DNA of 35,670 bases from contig JAYVRA010000022.1 in NCBI GenBank assembly GCA_043776635.1, positions 1-35,670 on the forward strand, written 5' to 3'. Below the pieces are notes generated by a model that saw only the letters and a list, made by a program, of their open reading frames with translations, did not search any database and was not told the DNA's origin. The stretch's first letter is position 1. Each line of letters starts with the position of its first letter. The stretch is from JANMEX01 sp043776635. GTDB taxonomy: Bacteria; Pseudomonadota; Alphaproteobacteria; Rhizobiales; Rhizobiaceae. The position numbers were made by a program, and so were the translations under genes. This document shows positions 8,731-17,005 of this stretch, in pieces.

Positions 8731-9558
8731 TCAGTGCTTTTGAGAAGGGTTGAGTGCGCTCTGTTGCGGGCTGGTCCCGTCAAGGCTTTGCCTATGCATT
8801 GTGCGGATTTCAGTCTCTACAATGCCGGACAATTTTTTACGATTGGTGAATTTGGTGACGATGTGCGGCTCGCCAAACGTGACCTCGACATCAATTGCGC
8901 CTGCCCGCATAATCCCTATCAAGTGTTTAATGAGACCGACATTGCCCGGCCAACCGGCGACCGGGCGATGATACCGGCCCATCGCGACACCATGAAGTTT
9001 TGTGTAGGCCACTGAAACCGGCTGCACCAAGACTTGCCCGTCCGGCGCATCCGGCAGCGCTATCTTTGCCGCGCCGAAAAGCGATGATTTGAACGGCAAG
9101 ATATGGTTGCCGTCCGAAGTTGTGCCTTCCGCAAACAGCACCAGCACATCGCCGTCCTGCAATCGCCTGGCAATGGCTTCTGCTTGTGCACCCGACTGTT
9201 TTTTCTGGTCGCGCTCGATAAAAATAGTGTTCTGGAGCTGAGCAAATATCCCGAATACCGGCCAGGACTTGACCTCGGATTTCGCAATGAACGATAGCTG
9301 CCCCAGCGAGCCGAGCACTAAAATATCAGTCCACGAAATGTGATTCGAAACCAGCAGCAGCGGCCTTTTTACCGGTATTTCACCGTGCGCGTGGACCCGC
9401 AAACCGAGTATCCTGCACACCAAACCCTGCCAAAACATAGGAAGCGATTTATACCAGAAGCGCTGCAAACGCGCGGCGATGAGTTGAAAAGGCAGCAGCG
9501 TCACGGTTGCGATTATGATGGCAACCGCCATGAGTGTGACGCGTAAAATGCCGATCAT
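8731..9558 (-). CDS. plsC: 1-acyl-sn-glycerol-3-phosphate acyltransferase (PlsC family)
   Basis: Converts lysophosphatidic acid to phosphatidic acid in phospholipid synthesis, at the inner membrane. An N-terminal hydrophobic helix (about residues 5-28) is followed by the acyltransferase box NHISWTD (His73, Asp78), then FIERD, then the substrate-binding motif FAEGTTSDG (Glu144-Gly145). Length is 275 residues. Its ATG overlaps the upstream regulator's TGA by one base (TGATG). Alphaproteobacteria often have more than one PlsC-like protein, some acting in ornithine-lipid synthesis, so the exact acceptor is not proven. Confidence 0.92.
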   Translation of the reverse strand: MIGILRVTLMAVAIIIATVTLLPFQLIAARLQRFWYKSLPMFWQGLVCRILGLRVHAHGEIPVKRPLLLVSNHISWTDILVLGSLGQLSFIAKSEVKSWPVFGIFAQLQNTIFIERDQKKQSGAQAEAIARRLQDGDVLVLFAEGTTSDGNHILPFKSSLFGAAKIALPDAPDGQVLVQPVSVAYTKLHGVAMGRYHRPVAGWPGNVGLIKHLIGIMRAGAIDVEVTFGEPHIVTKFTNRKKLSGIVETEIRTMHRQSLDGTSPQQSALNPSQKH

Positions 9559-10004
9559 CAGCCGGCCTTTTTCGACTTTTTATCACGCACCGGAACCGCG
9601 TATAATTCCAACCGGTGATCAACAAGCTTAAAGCCCAGTTCGCGGCAGATTTCCTCTTGCAAGGCTTCAATGCGCGGGTCTGTAAACTCGATCACTTTGC
9701 CTGATTTGAGGTCAATCAGATGGTCATGGTGCTGTTTGGGCATGGCTTCATATCTAGCGCGGCCATCGCGGAATTCATGGCGCTCAATGATTGCTAAATC
9801 TTCGAACAGCTTCATCGTGCGATAGACAGTTGAAACGGAAATATGCGGATCAATCGCGAGCGCGCGGCGGTGCAGTTCCTCGACATCGGGATGATCTACC
9901 GACGCACCAAGCACCTGCGCGATAACACGGCGCTGGCCGGTCATACGCATACCTTTATCTGTGCAAAGTGTTTCAAGCTGTGACGTCACGCCGCAAGTAT
10001 CCAT
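9558..10004 (-). CDS. Fur-family metal-dependent repressor (Fur/Mur type)
   Basis: A 148-residue Fur-fold protein. The winged helix covers about residues 15-85 (MRMTGQRRVIAQVL, then VSTVYRTMKLFEDLAII). The dimerisation domain holds KQHHDHLIDLKSGKVIEF. The Cys pairs that hold structural zinc in E. coli Fur are absent, as expected in rhizobial Fur/Mur proteins, where the orthologue responds to manganese (Mur) and represses Mn transport. It does not have the heme motif I would look for in Irr. In this gene order the member is usually the Mur/Fur one. Basic C-terminus RDKKSKKAG. It is translationally coupled to plsC and follows rimI by 16 bases. Confidence 0.88.
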   Translation of the reverse strand: MDTCGVTSQLETLCTDKGMRMTGQRRVIAQVLGASVDHPDVEELHRRALAIDPHISVSTVYRTMKLFEDLAIIERHEFRDGRARYEAMPKQHHDHLIDLKSGKVIEFTDPRIEALQEEICRELGFKLVDHRLELYAVPVRDKKSKKAG

Positions 10005-10020
10005 TTCTATTCAGTTCCGA

Positions 10021-10512
10021 TTAATGGAGATCAAGCCGCATGACAAGCGCCGAGGTTTTGCCGTCTTTGCTATTGTAATATGCGGGCCGCCGCGCGACTT
10101 CCCTGAAGCCGAAGCGCTTATAGAGGCCAAGCGCGGCCACATTGGTTTCATCGACTTCTAAAATGAGATATTCGGCACGTGCGCGGTGCAAATGACGCAG
10201 CACTGTGTCCATCAGCGAGTGGCCCAAGCCATAACGCCGGGAGGATTGCGCGACGACAATGGTCAGAATTTCAGCCTCGCCAGCGGCAAGGCGCGCCAAA
10301 ATAAACCCGCTGGGCGCAGCGCTTGAGCGGCCCTCTTGTTTCGCCACGAAACCAAATACCGGTGCTTGGCTGATCAAGGCCCGAAACTCGCCATCGCTCC
10401 ACGGGCGGTTGAAGCCTTCGCCGTGAAGTTTGGAGATCGATGAGGCATGGCTGCTTTTCAGGCCTTCAATCACAAAGGTTGGTTTGCGGAAAAAATCCAA
10501 TGGCGAGCGCAT
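10021..10512 (-). CDS. rimI: Ribosomal-protein-alanine N-acetyltransferase RimI-like GNAT
   Basis: GNAT acetyltransferase of 163 residues. The acetyl-CoA motif A is seen as VVAQSSRRYGLGHSLMDTVL (R-R-x-G-x-G), followed by LEVDETNVAALGLYKRFGF, which is strongly RimI-like. RimI acetylates the N-terminus of ribosomal protein S18 in E. coli and possibly other substrates. It sits directly after tsaB with a TGATG one-base overlap, the common tsaB-rimI pairing. Substrate is inferred from family and context. Confidence 0.9.
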   Translation of the reverse strand: MRSPLDFFRKPTFVIEGLKSSHASSISKLHGEGFNRPWSDGEFRALISQAPVFGFVAKQEGRSSAAPSGFILARLAAGEAEILTIVVAQSSRRYGLGHSLMDTVLRHLHRARAEYLILEVDETNVAALGLYKRFGFREVARRPAYYNSKDGKTSALVMRLDLH

Positions 10513-11189
10513 CAGCGCGCCGCCCTTGCGATAGTGTAAGATACTTGCGGCTTGGCATCGGGGCGGCGCAGATAGAGCGGTTTGACGGACAACTGGAACG
10601 CCGGATTTGTTGCAGCCAGTGCGATAGCTTCCACTGAGGGATAAATGACTTCAGGCACAGCAGCGATGACTGTTGCCGGACTAAACATCTGCAATACCGC
10701 CAAGCCGGTGCCACACAAGGTCACGCCGGTAAAGTCTGTTTGATCGACTAAATCCGCTAGTGAAATTTGCGCGGCAACATTGAGAGCCTCGCCCATTGCC
10801 GAAAAACGTTGGGCATAGACATCGCCGCGATGGGCATCGACCAATACTAAAATATCTTTAGCTCCAGCTTTTTGAGTGGCCTGCATAGCCAGCGCTTGCA
10901 GGCTGGTGATACCAATTTTCGGAATTTTCAATGCAATCGAAAAACCAATTGCCGCAGAAACGCCCACGCGAATACCCGTGAATGACCCGGGGCCGATACA
11001 GGCGGCGATGCCGGTAAGCTGGCTAAACTTTGTATCCGCGCTTGCCAAAACTTCTTCAATCACACCCATCAAAAGTTCAGCATGGCCTCTGCCAATCTCA
11101 TTAGTTTTGGCTGAAAGGACTTGGCGCTTCGCACTGTCATAAAGACAGGCGGCGCAGAGGCGGTCGGATGTTTCGAGGGCGAGCAGCAT
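10512..11189 (-). CDS. tsaB: tRNA threonylcarbamoyladenosine biosynthesis protein TsaB
   Basis: Non-catalytic partner of TsaD in making t6A37 in ANN-decoding tRNAs. It shows the ASKHA-fold start MLLALETSDRLCAACLY and the hallmark GPGSFTGIRVGVSAAIGFS. The start ATG at 11189 is chosen over the longer frame (11213), because relatives begin at MLLALETS and the extra eight residues run into the terminator hairpin between this gene and the qorB-like gene. This makes 225 residues, the usual size. It is the first gene of the minus-strand run tsaB-rimI-fur-plsC-miaB. Confidence 0.93.
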   Translation of the reverse strand: MLLALETSDRLCAACLYDSAKRQVLSAKTNEIGRGHAELLMGVIEEVLASADTKFSQLTGIAACIGPGSFTGIRVGVSAAIGFSIALKIPKIGITSLQALAMQATQKAGAKDILVLVDAHRGDVYAQRFSAMGEALNVAAQISLADLVDQTDFTGVTLCGTGLAVLQMFSPATVIAAVPEVIYPSVEAIALAATNPAFQLSVKPLYLRRPDAKPQVSYTIARAAR

Positions 11190-11205
11190 GAAACTCGATA
11201 GCGAA

Positions 11206-11235
11206 AACCGCACTGCCCGACAAGGCAGCGCGGTT
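11206..11235 (-). terminator. Hairpin terminator after the qorB-like gene
   Basis: AACCGC (11206-11211) and CTGCC (11213-11217) pair with GGCAG (11224-11228) and GCGGTT (11230-11235) around CGACAA, with one internal mismatch. On the minus strand it lies 15 bases after the stop of the qorB-like gene and is followed by a short T run. It also separates that gene from tsaB. Confidence 0.6.
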
Positions 11236-11249
11236 CAATATGGTGATAA

Positions 11250-12145
11250 TTAAGCAGCAAACAGCGCTTTATTGGCGACCAACCAGTCACGCAGCGCTTG
11301 CGGCGCCTTGCCCGACAGGATTTTCACATCCTCTGTCACCATGTCGGTATTGCCTTGTGCGGTGTTCACGTCAAACGATGTAAACAGCGGCGCGAGAAAA
11401 TCCGGTACGCCGTGCGCGATCATTCCCGCCGTCAATTGTTCCGGCGTGACCTGGACAATCTTGATTGGCTTACCCAAAACTTCGCTGGCGATCCTGGCCG
11501 TTTCTACGGTAGTCAGGGCCTCCGGGCCGGTCAATGTGTAGATTTTATTTTCCGTTACGCCGGATGCGAGGACAGCGGCTGCGGTTCGGGCTTGATCTTC
11601 GCGTGCGGTATGCGAAGTCTTGCCGGTGCCGGTGGCGCTATACCATGTGCCGCTGGCCAGAGCTGACGGCAGTGACATCGCCAAGTTTTCCATATACCAA
11701 CTATTGCGTAAAATTGTGTGGCTGATGCCGCCGGCTATAATGGCCGTCTCAGTTCCGCGATGATCTCCAGCGAATGGAATTGGCGAATCTTCAGTTGGCT
11801 TCGGCATTGAGGTATAAACGATATGGGCGACGCGAGCCTTTTTGCGGCGCTTACAGTTCGTTCATGCTGCGCTAGACGACGGCCCGGACGGTCCAGCGCG
11901 TCAGTTGAAATCAAAAGTAAGCGCTTGGCACCGGAGAACGCTTTTACCAGCGTGGCTTCATCATCAAAATCCGCTGCGCGGATAACAACGCCCTTTGCGG
12001 CAAGCGTGGAGAGGGTTTCGGGTTTGCGGGTTGTGGCGATAATTTGGGAGGCAGGAATATGATAAGTCCCGATAAGATTTTGAATCACGCTCTGGCCGAG
12101 CTTGCCGGATGCGCCGGTGACAAGAATGGTTTCGGATGTGGGCAT
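11250..12145 (-). pseudogene. QorB/YtfG-like NAD(P)H:quinone oxidoreductase, frameshifted
   Basis: NmrA-like short-chain-dehydrogenase-fold protein. The N-terminal part MPTSETILVTGASGKLGQSV has the dinucleotide motif TGASGKLG, and the reading then continues to ERTVSAAKR. There the frame breaks: from 11839-11843 (five T on the plus strand, five A in the gene) the sequence slips. One extra A would restore AKKARVAHIVYTSMPKPTED and join it to the rest of the protein, which is intact to residue LFAA at 11250. Start ATG 12145 has AAGGA seven bases upstream. It is divergent from an HxlR regulator, the same arrangement as E. coli qorB-qorR. It could be a real pseudogene, a read error in a homopolymer, or a slippage site. 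Confidence 0.85.
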
Positions 12146-12244
12146 AGTCAGTTCCTTTTGAAAATTCTTGATACGACATTGAAAGTCAGTTACTAAATAG
12201 AACCGACAAAAAGACCGCACAAGAAGCGCGAAATTCAATACTCA

Positions 12245-12260
12245 GTTACGTTGAAGTAAC
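12245..12260. promoter_or_regulatory. Candidate operator, GTTAC-N6-GTAAC
   Basis: A perfect 5+5 base inverted repeat lies 18 bases before the HxlR-type regulator start, in the divergent region between it and the qorB-like gene. Regulators of this family bind such dyads next to their own genes, so autoregulation and control of the neighbour are plausible. This is inferred from position only. Confidence 0.4.
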
Positions 12261-12278
12261 CGGCCTAAGGCAAGCGAT

Positions 12279-12662
12279 ATGACACTGCACAAGCAAAATG
12301 GAACCTTGGCCGAACGCTGTCCGATACGCGATGTGTTGGACCGTTTAGGCAACCGTTGGACGATTTTGGTTGTCATGGAATTGCAGCACGGCACGCTGCG
12401 GTTCAATGCTCTGAAAAAGCAAATCCCGGATATTTCGCAGCGCATGTTGGCGCAGACTTTGCGGCAATTAGAGTTTGACGGGCTGGTTTCGCGCAAGCTC
12501 TACCCGACCATTCCGCCAAAAGTGGAGTATAGCTTGACACCGTTAGGCATTTCAATGCTTGCGCCTGTCGGCCAGCTTATCATCTGGGCCGATGATAATC
12601 ATGAGGCAGTGCGGGCGGCACGGGCGAGCTATGTTGCGCCCGTGGCGCAGATGGCGCTTTAG
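12279..12662 (+). CDS. HxlR-family transcriptional regulator (QorR-like)
   Basis: A 127-residue winged-helix regulator of the MarR/HxlR type. Signature pieces in order: CPIRDVLDRLGNRWTILVVM near the N-terminus (with the conserved Cys), LRFNALKKQIPDISQRMLAQ as recognition region, LRQLEFDGLVSRKLYPTIPPKVEYSLTPLG as the wing. Family members sense redox or aldehyde stress through the Cys in several bacteria. It is divergent from the qorB-like reductase, like E. coli QorR, so its target is presumably that gene. With the target frameshifted, the regulator may now be free of function or only self-controlling. Confidence 0.92.
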   Translation: MTLHKQNGTLAERCPIRDVLDRLGNRWTILVVMELQHGTLRFNALKKQIPDISQRMLAQTLRQLEFDGLVSRKLYPTIPPKVEYSLTPLGISMLAPVGQLIIWADDNHEAVRAARASYVAPVAQMAL

Positions 12663-12696
12663 TCACGGTCGAAATTTCAATCATGATGAAGTCCGG

Positions 12697-13215
12697 CTAA
12701 GCTAAGGTCTTTTCCATCAACACCGCCGGAAACACCGCCTCGCCGCCGAGCATGACGTTCACTTCTTGCAGCTTGTCGAAGCCGTGGCGGGCGTAGAATT
12801 TTTCGGCGGCCAGACTTGAAAAGCATTGCACCTTTTCAACGCCGTGGTTCGAGGCTTCCATGACGCAATGTTCGAGGATGGCCCCGCCAACGCCCTTGCC
12901 CATGTAGCCGGTGCGGGTGGCGAAATGGCGGATGTGGCCGGTAGCGCCGATGCTTTCGCCTGTGCCGGGTTTACACGCACTCCAGCCACCGCAACCGGCG
13001 ATGACATTATCCATTTCGGCAACGAAATAATGGCCGGAGCCAAGCAGGGCGGGGTCAATTCGCAGCATGGCGGGCAGCGCGTCGGCCAGAATATCAGCCT
13101 CGTACCAGCCGGGATAAACCGTGGCGTAGCAATCCGCGATCATGTCTTCGAGAAGGGCGCGGTCGCTTTCGTTGCCTGCGCGAATGATTAAACCAGCTTG
13201 ACCCATGACATTCAC
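12697..13215 (-). CDS. GNAT-family N-acetyltransferase
   Basis: A 172-residue acetyltransferase. It has an N-terminal IIRAGNESDRALLEDMIADC and the acetyl-CoA motif in RHFATRTGYMGKGVGGAILE (G-x-G-x-G variant), then the usual FYARHGFDKLQEVNVML near the end. The substrate cannot be deduced. The start is GTG 13215, preceded by AAGAGTGA. It is convergent with the HxlR gene on one side and divergent from recR on the other; a repeat fragment lies between it and recR. No coupling to neighbours. Confidence 0.85.
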   Translation of the reverse strand: MNVMGQAGLIIRAGNESDRALLEDMIADCYATVYPGWYEADILADALPAMLRIDPALLGSGHYFVAEMDNVIAGCGGWSACKPGTGESIGATGHIRHFATRTGYMGKGVGGAILEHCVMEASNHGVEKVQCFSSLAAEKFYARHGFDKLQEVNVMLGGEAVFPAVLMEKTLA

Positions 13216-13232
13216 TCACTCTTAATTGGGTC

Positions 13233-13278
13233 GCATTATTCTTAACCGTGATATGTCCCGCATCACTCGAAAATGCTC
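13233..13278. repeat. Partial copy (3' half) of a palindromic repeat
   Basis: This 46-base stretch matches 21094-21139 at 35 of 46 positions, and ten of the eleven differences are transitions. Both can fold GCATT...AATGC outside and an inner hairpin whose paired bases change together (G-C against A-T, T-A against C-G), so the structure is conserved. Only the 3' half of the 105-base element is present here, between the GNAT gene and recR. Confidence 0.7.
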
Positions 13279-13328
13279 CCGCAAAACTTCCCTGTCAAAA
13301 TATCATAGACATGGTTTATGAAACCATA

Positions 13329-13937
13329 ATGTCAAAACGAATCGTTGGTCCTGAAATTGAACGCCTTATACAGCTCTTGGCCAAAGTGCCGGGGCTAGGG
13401 CCGCGTTCAGCACGCAGGGCGGCGTTGCATCTCATCAAGAAGAAAAGCCAGATCATGGGCCCGTTGGCACACGCCATGCAGGAAGCGCACGACAAGGTGC
13501 GCATTTGCAGCGAATGCGGCAATGTTGATACGTCCGACCCTTGCACGGTGTGCTGCGATGAGCGGCGCGACAGCGGTCTGTTGGTGGTGGTTGAAGATGT
13601 TGCCGACCTATGGGCGCTGGAGCGCGCGGGCGCGGCAATGCAAGCCAAATATCATGTGCTCGGCGGACGCCTATCGCCGCTTGATGGCATCGGGCCGGAT
13701 GATCTCAATATCAAATCGCTAGTGGACCGCGTGGCGCGGGGCGATACCAAAGAGGTGATTATCGCCGTCAATGCCACTGTCGAAGGCCAAACCACAGCGC
13801 ATTATGTCACCGACCAGTTGCGTGAGTTTGGCGTCAGCGTGACACGGCTTGCCCACGGCGTGCCTGTCGGCGGCGAGTTGGATTACCTTGATGATGGCAC
13901 GCTGGCCGCAGCCATGCGCGCGCGGACACGGCTTTGA
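13329..13937 (+). CDS. recR: Recombination mediator protein RecR
   Basis: Acts with RecF and RecO in loading RecA at gaps. The 202-residue protein begins MSKRIVGPEIERLIQLLAKV, has the helix-hairpin-helix PGLGPRSARRAALHL, a C4 zinc finger (Cys60, Cys63, Cys72, Cys75) and a Toprim domain containing LLVVVEDVADL. The longer frame back to 13248 adds 27 residues that relatives lack, so the start ATG 13329 is preferred; its ribosome-binding site is weak. recF is in the same window (24323-25483). recR often follows dnaX-ybaB, but here it stands alone after a repeat fragment. Confidence 0.95.
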   Translation: MSKRIVGPEIERLIQLLAKVPGLGPRSARRAALHLIKKKSQIMGPLAHAMQEAHDKVRICSECGNVDTSDPCTVCCDERRDSGLLVVVEDVADLWALERAGAAMQAKYHVLGGRLSPLDGIGPDDLNIKSLVDRVARGDTKEVIIAVNATVEGQTTAHYVTDQLREFGVSVTRLAHGVPVGGELDYLDDGTLAAAMRARTRL

Positions 13938-13954
13938 TTTGGAGTGAATTTTTT

Positions 13955-15178
13955 ATGAAATCACTCCGGCTCATTGCATTTAGCCTGTCTTTTTTGGCGG
14001 TGTTTCCCGCCTGCGCCGCCACGCTGGATGATAGTTTCAAAGCGTGGCTGGAGAGCGATATTTGGCCAGAGGCAAAGGCGGGCGGTATTTCCCGCGAGAC
14101 GTTCGATGCCAGTATTTCGGGTATTCATCTCAAACTGGACTTGCCGGATTTGGTTATGCCCGGCTCCAAGTTGCCAAAGAACCAGGATCAGGCCGAGTTC
14201 AACTCTCCCGCCGCTTACTTTTCAGAAAAAAAAGTCGCCGCGCTCGTGTCCGGCGGCAAGGCGCGGTTGGGTCAATTCGGTAAAGTGCTGACAAAAATCG
14301 AAAAGCAATATGGCGTCTCATCCGGCATTGTGTTGGCAATCTGGGGCCGCGAATCCGGCTATGGCACCGTGAAAATCCCGTTCAATGCGTTTGAGGTTCT
14401 GGGTACAAAGGCCTTCATGTCCACGCGCAAAGACCTGTTCACCAAGGAATTGTTGGCTGCCTTTGAAATCGTGCAAAAAGGCTATGCCACGCCTGCCATG
14501 ATGCGCTCGTCCTGGGCGGGCGCAATGGGCCAGCCGCAGTTTTTGCCTTCGTCTTTTCTTGAGCACGCCGTCGATTTTGATGGTGACGGCCGCCGCGATA
14601 TTTGGGGCTCGACGCCGGATACGCTTGCTTCGATTGCGAAATATTTGGTGGATTATGGTTGGCAAAAGGGGCGCGGCTGGGGTGTGGAAGCGAGTGTGCC
14701 GGACAGCGTGTCTTGCGCCTTGGAAGGGCCTGATACCGGCAAGCCTTTATCCGTATGGGCCGGTGCCGGCATCAGTCCGGTGAGCGGCAAGCCGTTTGCC
14801 AAATCCGATATGAAACTCGAAAGCTATCTGCTCGCGCCCGCCGGAAGGCTCGGTCCGCTGTTTATCGCCACGCCGAATTTCTACGTTATCAAGCAGTATA
14901 ATAACAGCGATCTCTACGCCCTGTTCATAGGCAATGTCGCGGACCGTATCACATCAGGCGGCGGCGCATTCATCGGCAAATGGCAAGACATAGGCAAGCT
15001 GACCCGCCATGATGTGGCCGGCATGCAGTTTTTTCTGGAAGGCAAGGGCTACGATGTTGGCAGTGCTGACGGTCTGCCGGGGTTCAAGACACGTCGTTCG
15101 ATCGGTGACTATCAGGCAAAATCCGGTTTCGCTCCCGAATGTTATCCGGTAGCTGCGCTGAAAAAAAAATTAAAGTAA
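13955..15178 (+). CDS. MltB-type lytic murein transglycosylase
   Basis: Cleaves peptidoglycan glycan strands to 1,6-anhydro-muropeptides in the periplasm. The 407-residue protein has a signal peptide ending CAA (about residue 22) with a possible lipobox-like FPAC. The SLT_2/MltB domain follows, with catalytic Glu133 in WGRESGYGTVK and the motifs MRSSWAGAMGQPQFLPSSFL and DFDGDGRRDIWG. A peptidoglycan-binding (PG_binding_1-like) domain covers about 345-400. The start ATG 13955 is chosen over 13934 because it has GGAGTG eight bases upstream and gives the signal peptide. The start lies 18 bases after the recR stop. Confidence 0.93.
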   Translation: MKSLRLIAFSLSFLAVFPACAATLDDSFKAWLESDIWPEAKAGGISRETFDASISGIHLKLDLPDLVMPGSKLPKNQDQAEFNSPAAYFSEKKVAALVSGGKARLGQFGKVLTKIEKQYGVSSGIVLAIWGRESGYGTVKIPFNAFEVLGTKAFMSTRKDLFTKELLAAFEIVQKGYATPAMMRSSWAGAMGQPQFLPSSFLEHAVDFDGDGRRDIWGSTPDTLASIAKYLVDYGWQKGRGWGVEASVPDSVSCALEGPDTGKPLSVWAGAGISPVSGKPFAKSDMKLESYLLAPAGRLGPLFIATPNFYVIKQYNNSDLYALFIGNVADRITSGGGAFIGKWQDIGKLTRHDVAGMQFFLEGKGYDVGSADGLPGFKTRRSIGDYQAKSGFAPECYPVAALKKKLK

Positions 15179-15184
15179 GTTAGA

Positions 15185-15292
15185 TTATTTGTAGCGACGG
15201 TCGCGGCTCGAGTCGCGGTAGCCGAATGTGGCTCCCAAAGCGAAGGCGGCGATGATTGAGTTCAAGAAGGTAGTCTTAGGCGCGGTACGCAT
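15185..15292 (-). CDS. Small 35-residue protein, unknown
   Basis: Reverse-strand frame from ATG 15292 to TAA 15185. It has a near-ideal ribosome-binding site (AAAGGA, 6 bases before ATG). The product begins with a basic stretch, then a hydrophobic segment (FLNSIIAAFALGATFG) and ends strongly charged (YRDSSRDRRYK). That layout suits a small membrane-associated or secreted peptide. I do not recognise a family. It lies in the gap between the mltB-like gene and the XRE-cupin gene, convergent with mltB. Support is the start region and composition only. Confidence 0.5.
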   Translation of the reverse strand: MRTAPKTTFLNSIIAAFALGATFGYRDSSRDRRYK

Positions 15293-15447
15293 GATTTTTC
15301 CTTTAATAATAACTATTTAATAGCTGTTTTCGCAAAATTTAGCCACACAGGCCCGCGCAGGGGAGCCATGCGTGGCACTTACCCCTGACTTAACAAATTG
15401 TGAAATTTACCACTTGAATTCTTGTAAAAGAGATATGTTCTAAAATA

Positions 15448-16011
15448 ATGGAAAGAAACGGGCAATTAGCGCAACAAATCAAAACCGCCCGTCAAGCCCG
15501 GGATTGGACACTGGACCAGTTTGCGCAAATCTCCGGCGTCAGTCGTGCAATGTTTTCAAAGATTGAACGGGGTGAAGTGAGCCCGACCGAAGCAACGCTG
15601 GCGCGGCTGGCTGCGGGGCTGGGCGTCACCGTCTCATCGCTGTTTTCCACGGGCGTTACCGGGGGCTCTCCACTTTCAAGAACGGAAGTTCAATCTGTTT
15701 GGACGGATCTTGAAACCCGCTACCAGCGCCGCAATATCTCGCCTGCGGGTGCACAAGGCGCGGCCGAAATTGTCGATGTCGTCTTTCCACCGGGCAAAAC
15801 AGTGATATTCGACAATACGCTTGGCTGGCAGGGCATCGCCCAGCAAATCTGGATTTTAGACGGGCAGATGGAAATGAGCGCGGGTGATAAAAGAACGATG
15901 CTTTCCAAGGGAGACTGTCTTTTTATGCGGCTCGATAAGCCGCTGATATTTCATAGTCCAACCAATGACCCTGCCCGCTACGCGGTCATTCTTTCGCATC
16001 TTTTCCCATAA
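15448..16011 (+). CDS. XRE-cupin transcriptional regulator
   Basis: A 187-residue regulator with an N-terminal Cro/C1 HTH (residues about 8-65: IKTARQARDWTLDQFAQISG, then SRAMFSKIERGEVSPTEATL) and a C-terminal cupin domain (about 105-185) that would bind a small effector. Such proteins are often encoded next to GNAT genes, as here, where two decayed acetyltransferase genes follow 15 bases after the stop. It presumably controlled them. The cupin part is complete and the frame is open, so this gene appears intact while its neighbours are broken. Confidence 0.9.
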   Translation: MERNGQLAQQIKTARQARDWTLDQFAQISGVSRAMFSKIERGEVSPTEATLARLAAGLGVTVSSLFSTGVTGGSPLSRTEVQSVWTDLETRYQRRNISPAGAQGAAEIVDVVFPPGKTVIFDNTLGWQGIAQQIWILDGQMEMSAGDKRTMLSKGDCLFMRLDKPLIFHSPTNDPARYAVILSHLFP

Positions 16012-16025
16012 AGCAGGACCAATAT

Positions 16026-16539
16026 ATCAACACCTCTGCCATCCGCCGCCTATCGTATAGTGAAGCAAAATCTCGAACCGGTGAGTTGGCAGACATTTTG
16101 CCCGACTGTGTAGCGGGCGGCGCATCTGTCTCCTTCATGGCGGATATAACCCGCGCTGAAGCGCTGGCATTTTGGGAAACAATTGCTGACGGTGTTATGC
16201 ACGGTCAGCGAATTTAATTGGTTGCAGAAGAGGCCAGCCGATTGATCGGCACGGTGCAAGTCGTGGCCTCAGGCATCCCCAATCAACCCCACAGGTCGGA
16301 CCTTTCCAAAATGCTGGTGCACCGGAAAGGGCGCGGCAAAGGCACCGGCGCAGCTCAATGCGGCACAGGATGAATCGCGCAAGGCTGGATGGTGGCTGAT
16401 GGTGCTGGATGCTGTGACGGATAGCTATAGCGACAGGCTTTATAAACGCGGCGGCTGGACGCCTGTTGGCGCCATCCCGAATTATGCGCAATGGCCGGAC
16501 GGTTCGCTCTGCGCGACAATCTATTACCACAAGGACTTG
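16026..16539 (+). pseudogene. GNAT acetyltransferase, broken (stop plus frameshift)
   Basis: Reading from about 16026, the sequence codes an acetyltransferase: IRRLSYSEAKSRTGELADIL, then ADITRAEALAFWETIADGVM, then TAA at 16215-16217, then LVAEEASRLIGTVQVVASGI and SDLSKMLVHRKGRGKGTGAA (acetyl-CoA loop). The frame then shifts at about 16350-16354, and continues NAAQDESRKAGWWLMVLDAV to YYHKDL. Two independent lesions plus loss of a clear start codon (ATC at the expected place) show that it is dead. It directly follows the XRE-cupin gene with which this kind of GNAT is usually paired. Confidence 0.8.
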
Positions 16540-16959
16540 CGTGGCGCGGCACAAATATCCGTAGCACAGGAAACGCCGAACCAGCCGGAAGTCATCGCCT
16601 TTCTGTAAGCATCCGGTGAAATGGCGGCGGACCTCTATCCGGCGGAAAGCAACCACATGCTGGATATTTCCGAACTACTAAAACCGGAAGTGCGTTTCTT
16701 CGTGGCACGGCGCGGGGGCGTGGCGCCGGGCTGCGGTTCGGTTGTTGTAAGTCACGGCGGCGCGGGCGTGGTCTTTGTGCTTTTGAAGGCTATTGAAGAT
16801 TATGTAAGGCTTAAAAATATTAGTGATTTGCGCCTCGAAACCGGTATCTATTCTTTTGCCGCGCTCGCGCTCTATCGCAATAATGGCTTCCAGCCACGCC
16901 CGGCATTTGCACCGTACGCGCCGGATAGATGCAGCGTGTTCATGGAGAAGATTTTATAA
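16540..16959 (+). pseudogene. Second GNAT acetyltransferase, broken and fused to the first
   Basis: In the same frame as the end of the first GNAT, without a stop between them, comes a second acetyltransferase: ISVAQETPNQPEVIAFL, then TAA at 16606-16608, then MAADLYPAESNHMLDISELL, VRFFVARRGGVAPGCGSVVV, then LRLETGIYSFAALALYRNNG and FMEKIL at the end. Compared with relatives, roughly 18 residues with the acetyl-CoA binding R/Q-x-x-G-x-G loop are missing after SHGGAG. So it has a stop, an internal deletion and a loss of the stop-start boundary with the gene before. Confidence 0.75.
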
Positions 16960-17005
16960 AACTCCCAGCATTTTTAAACAGGCGAGCCAGAGATTGTGAG
17001 CTGAT

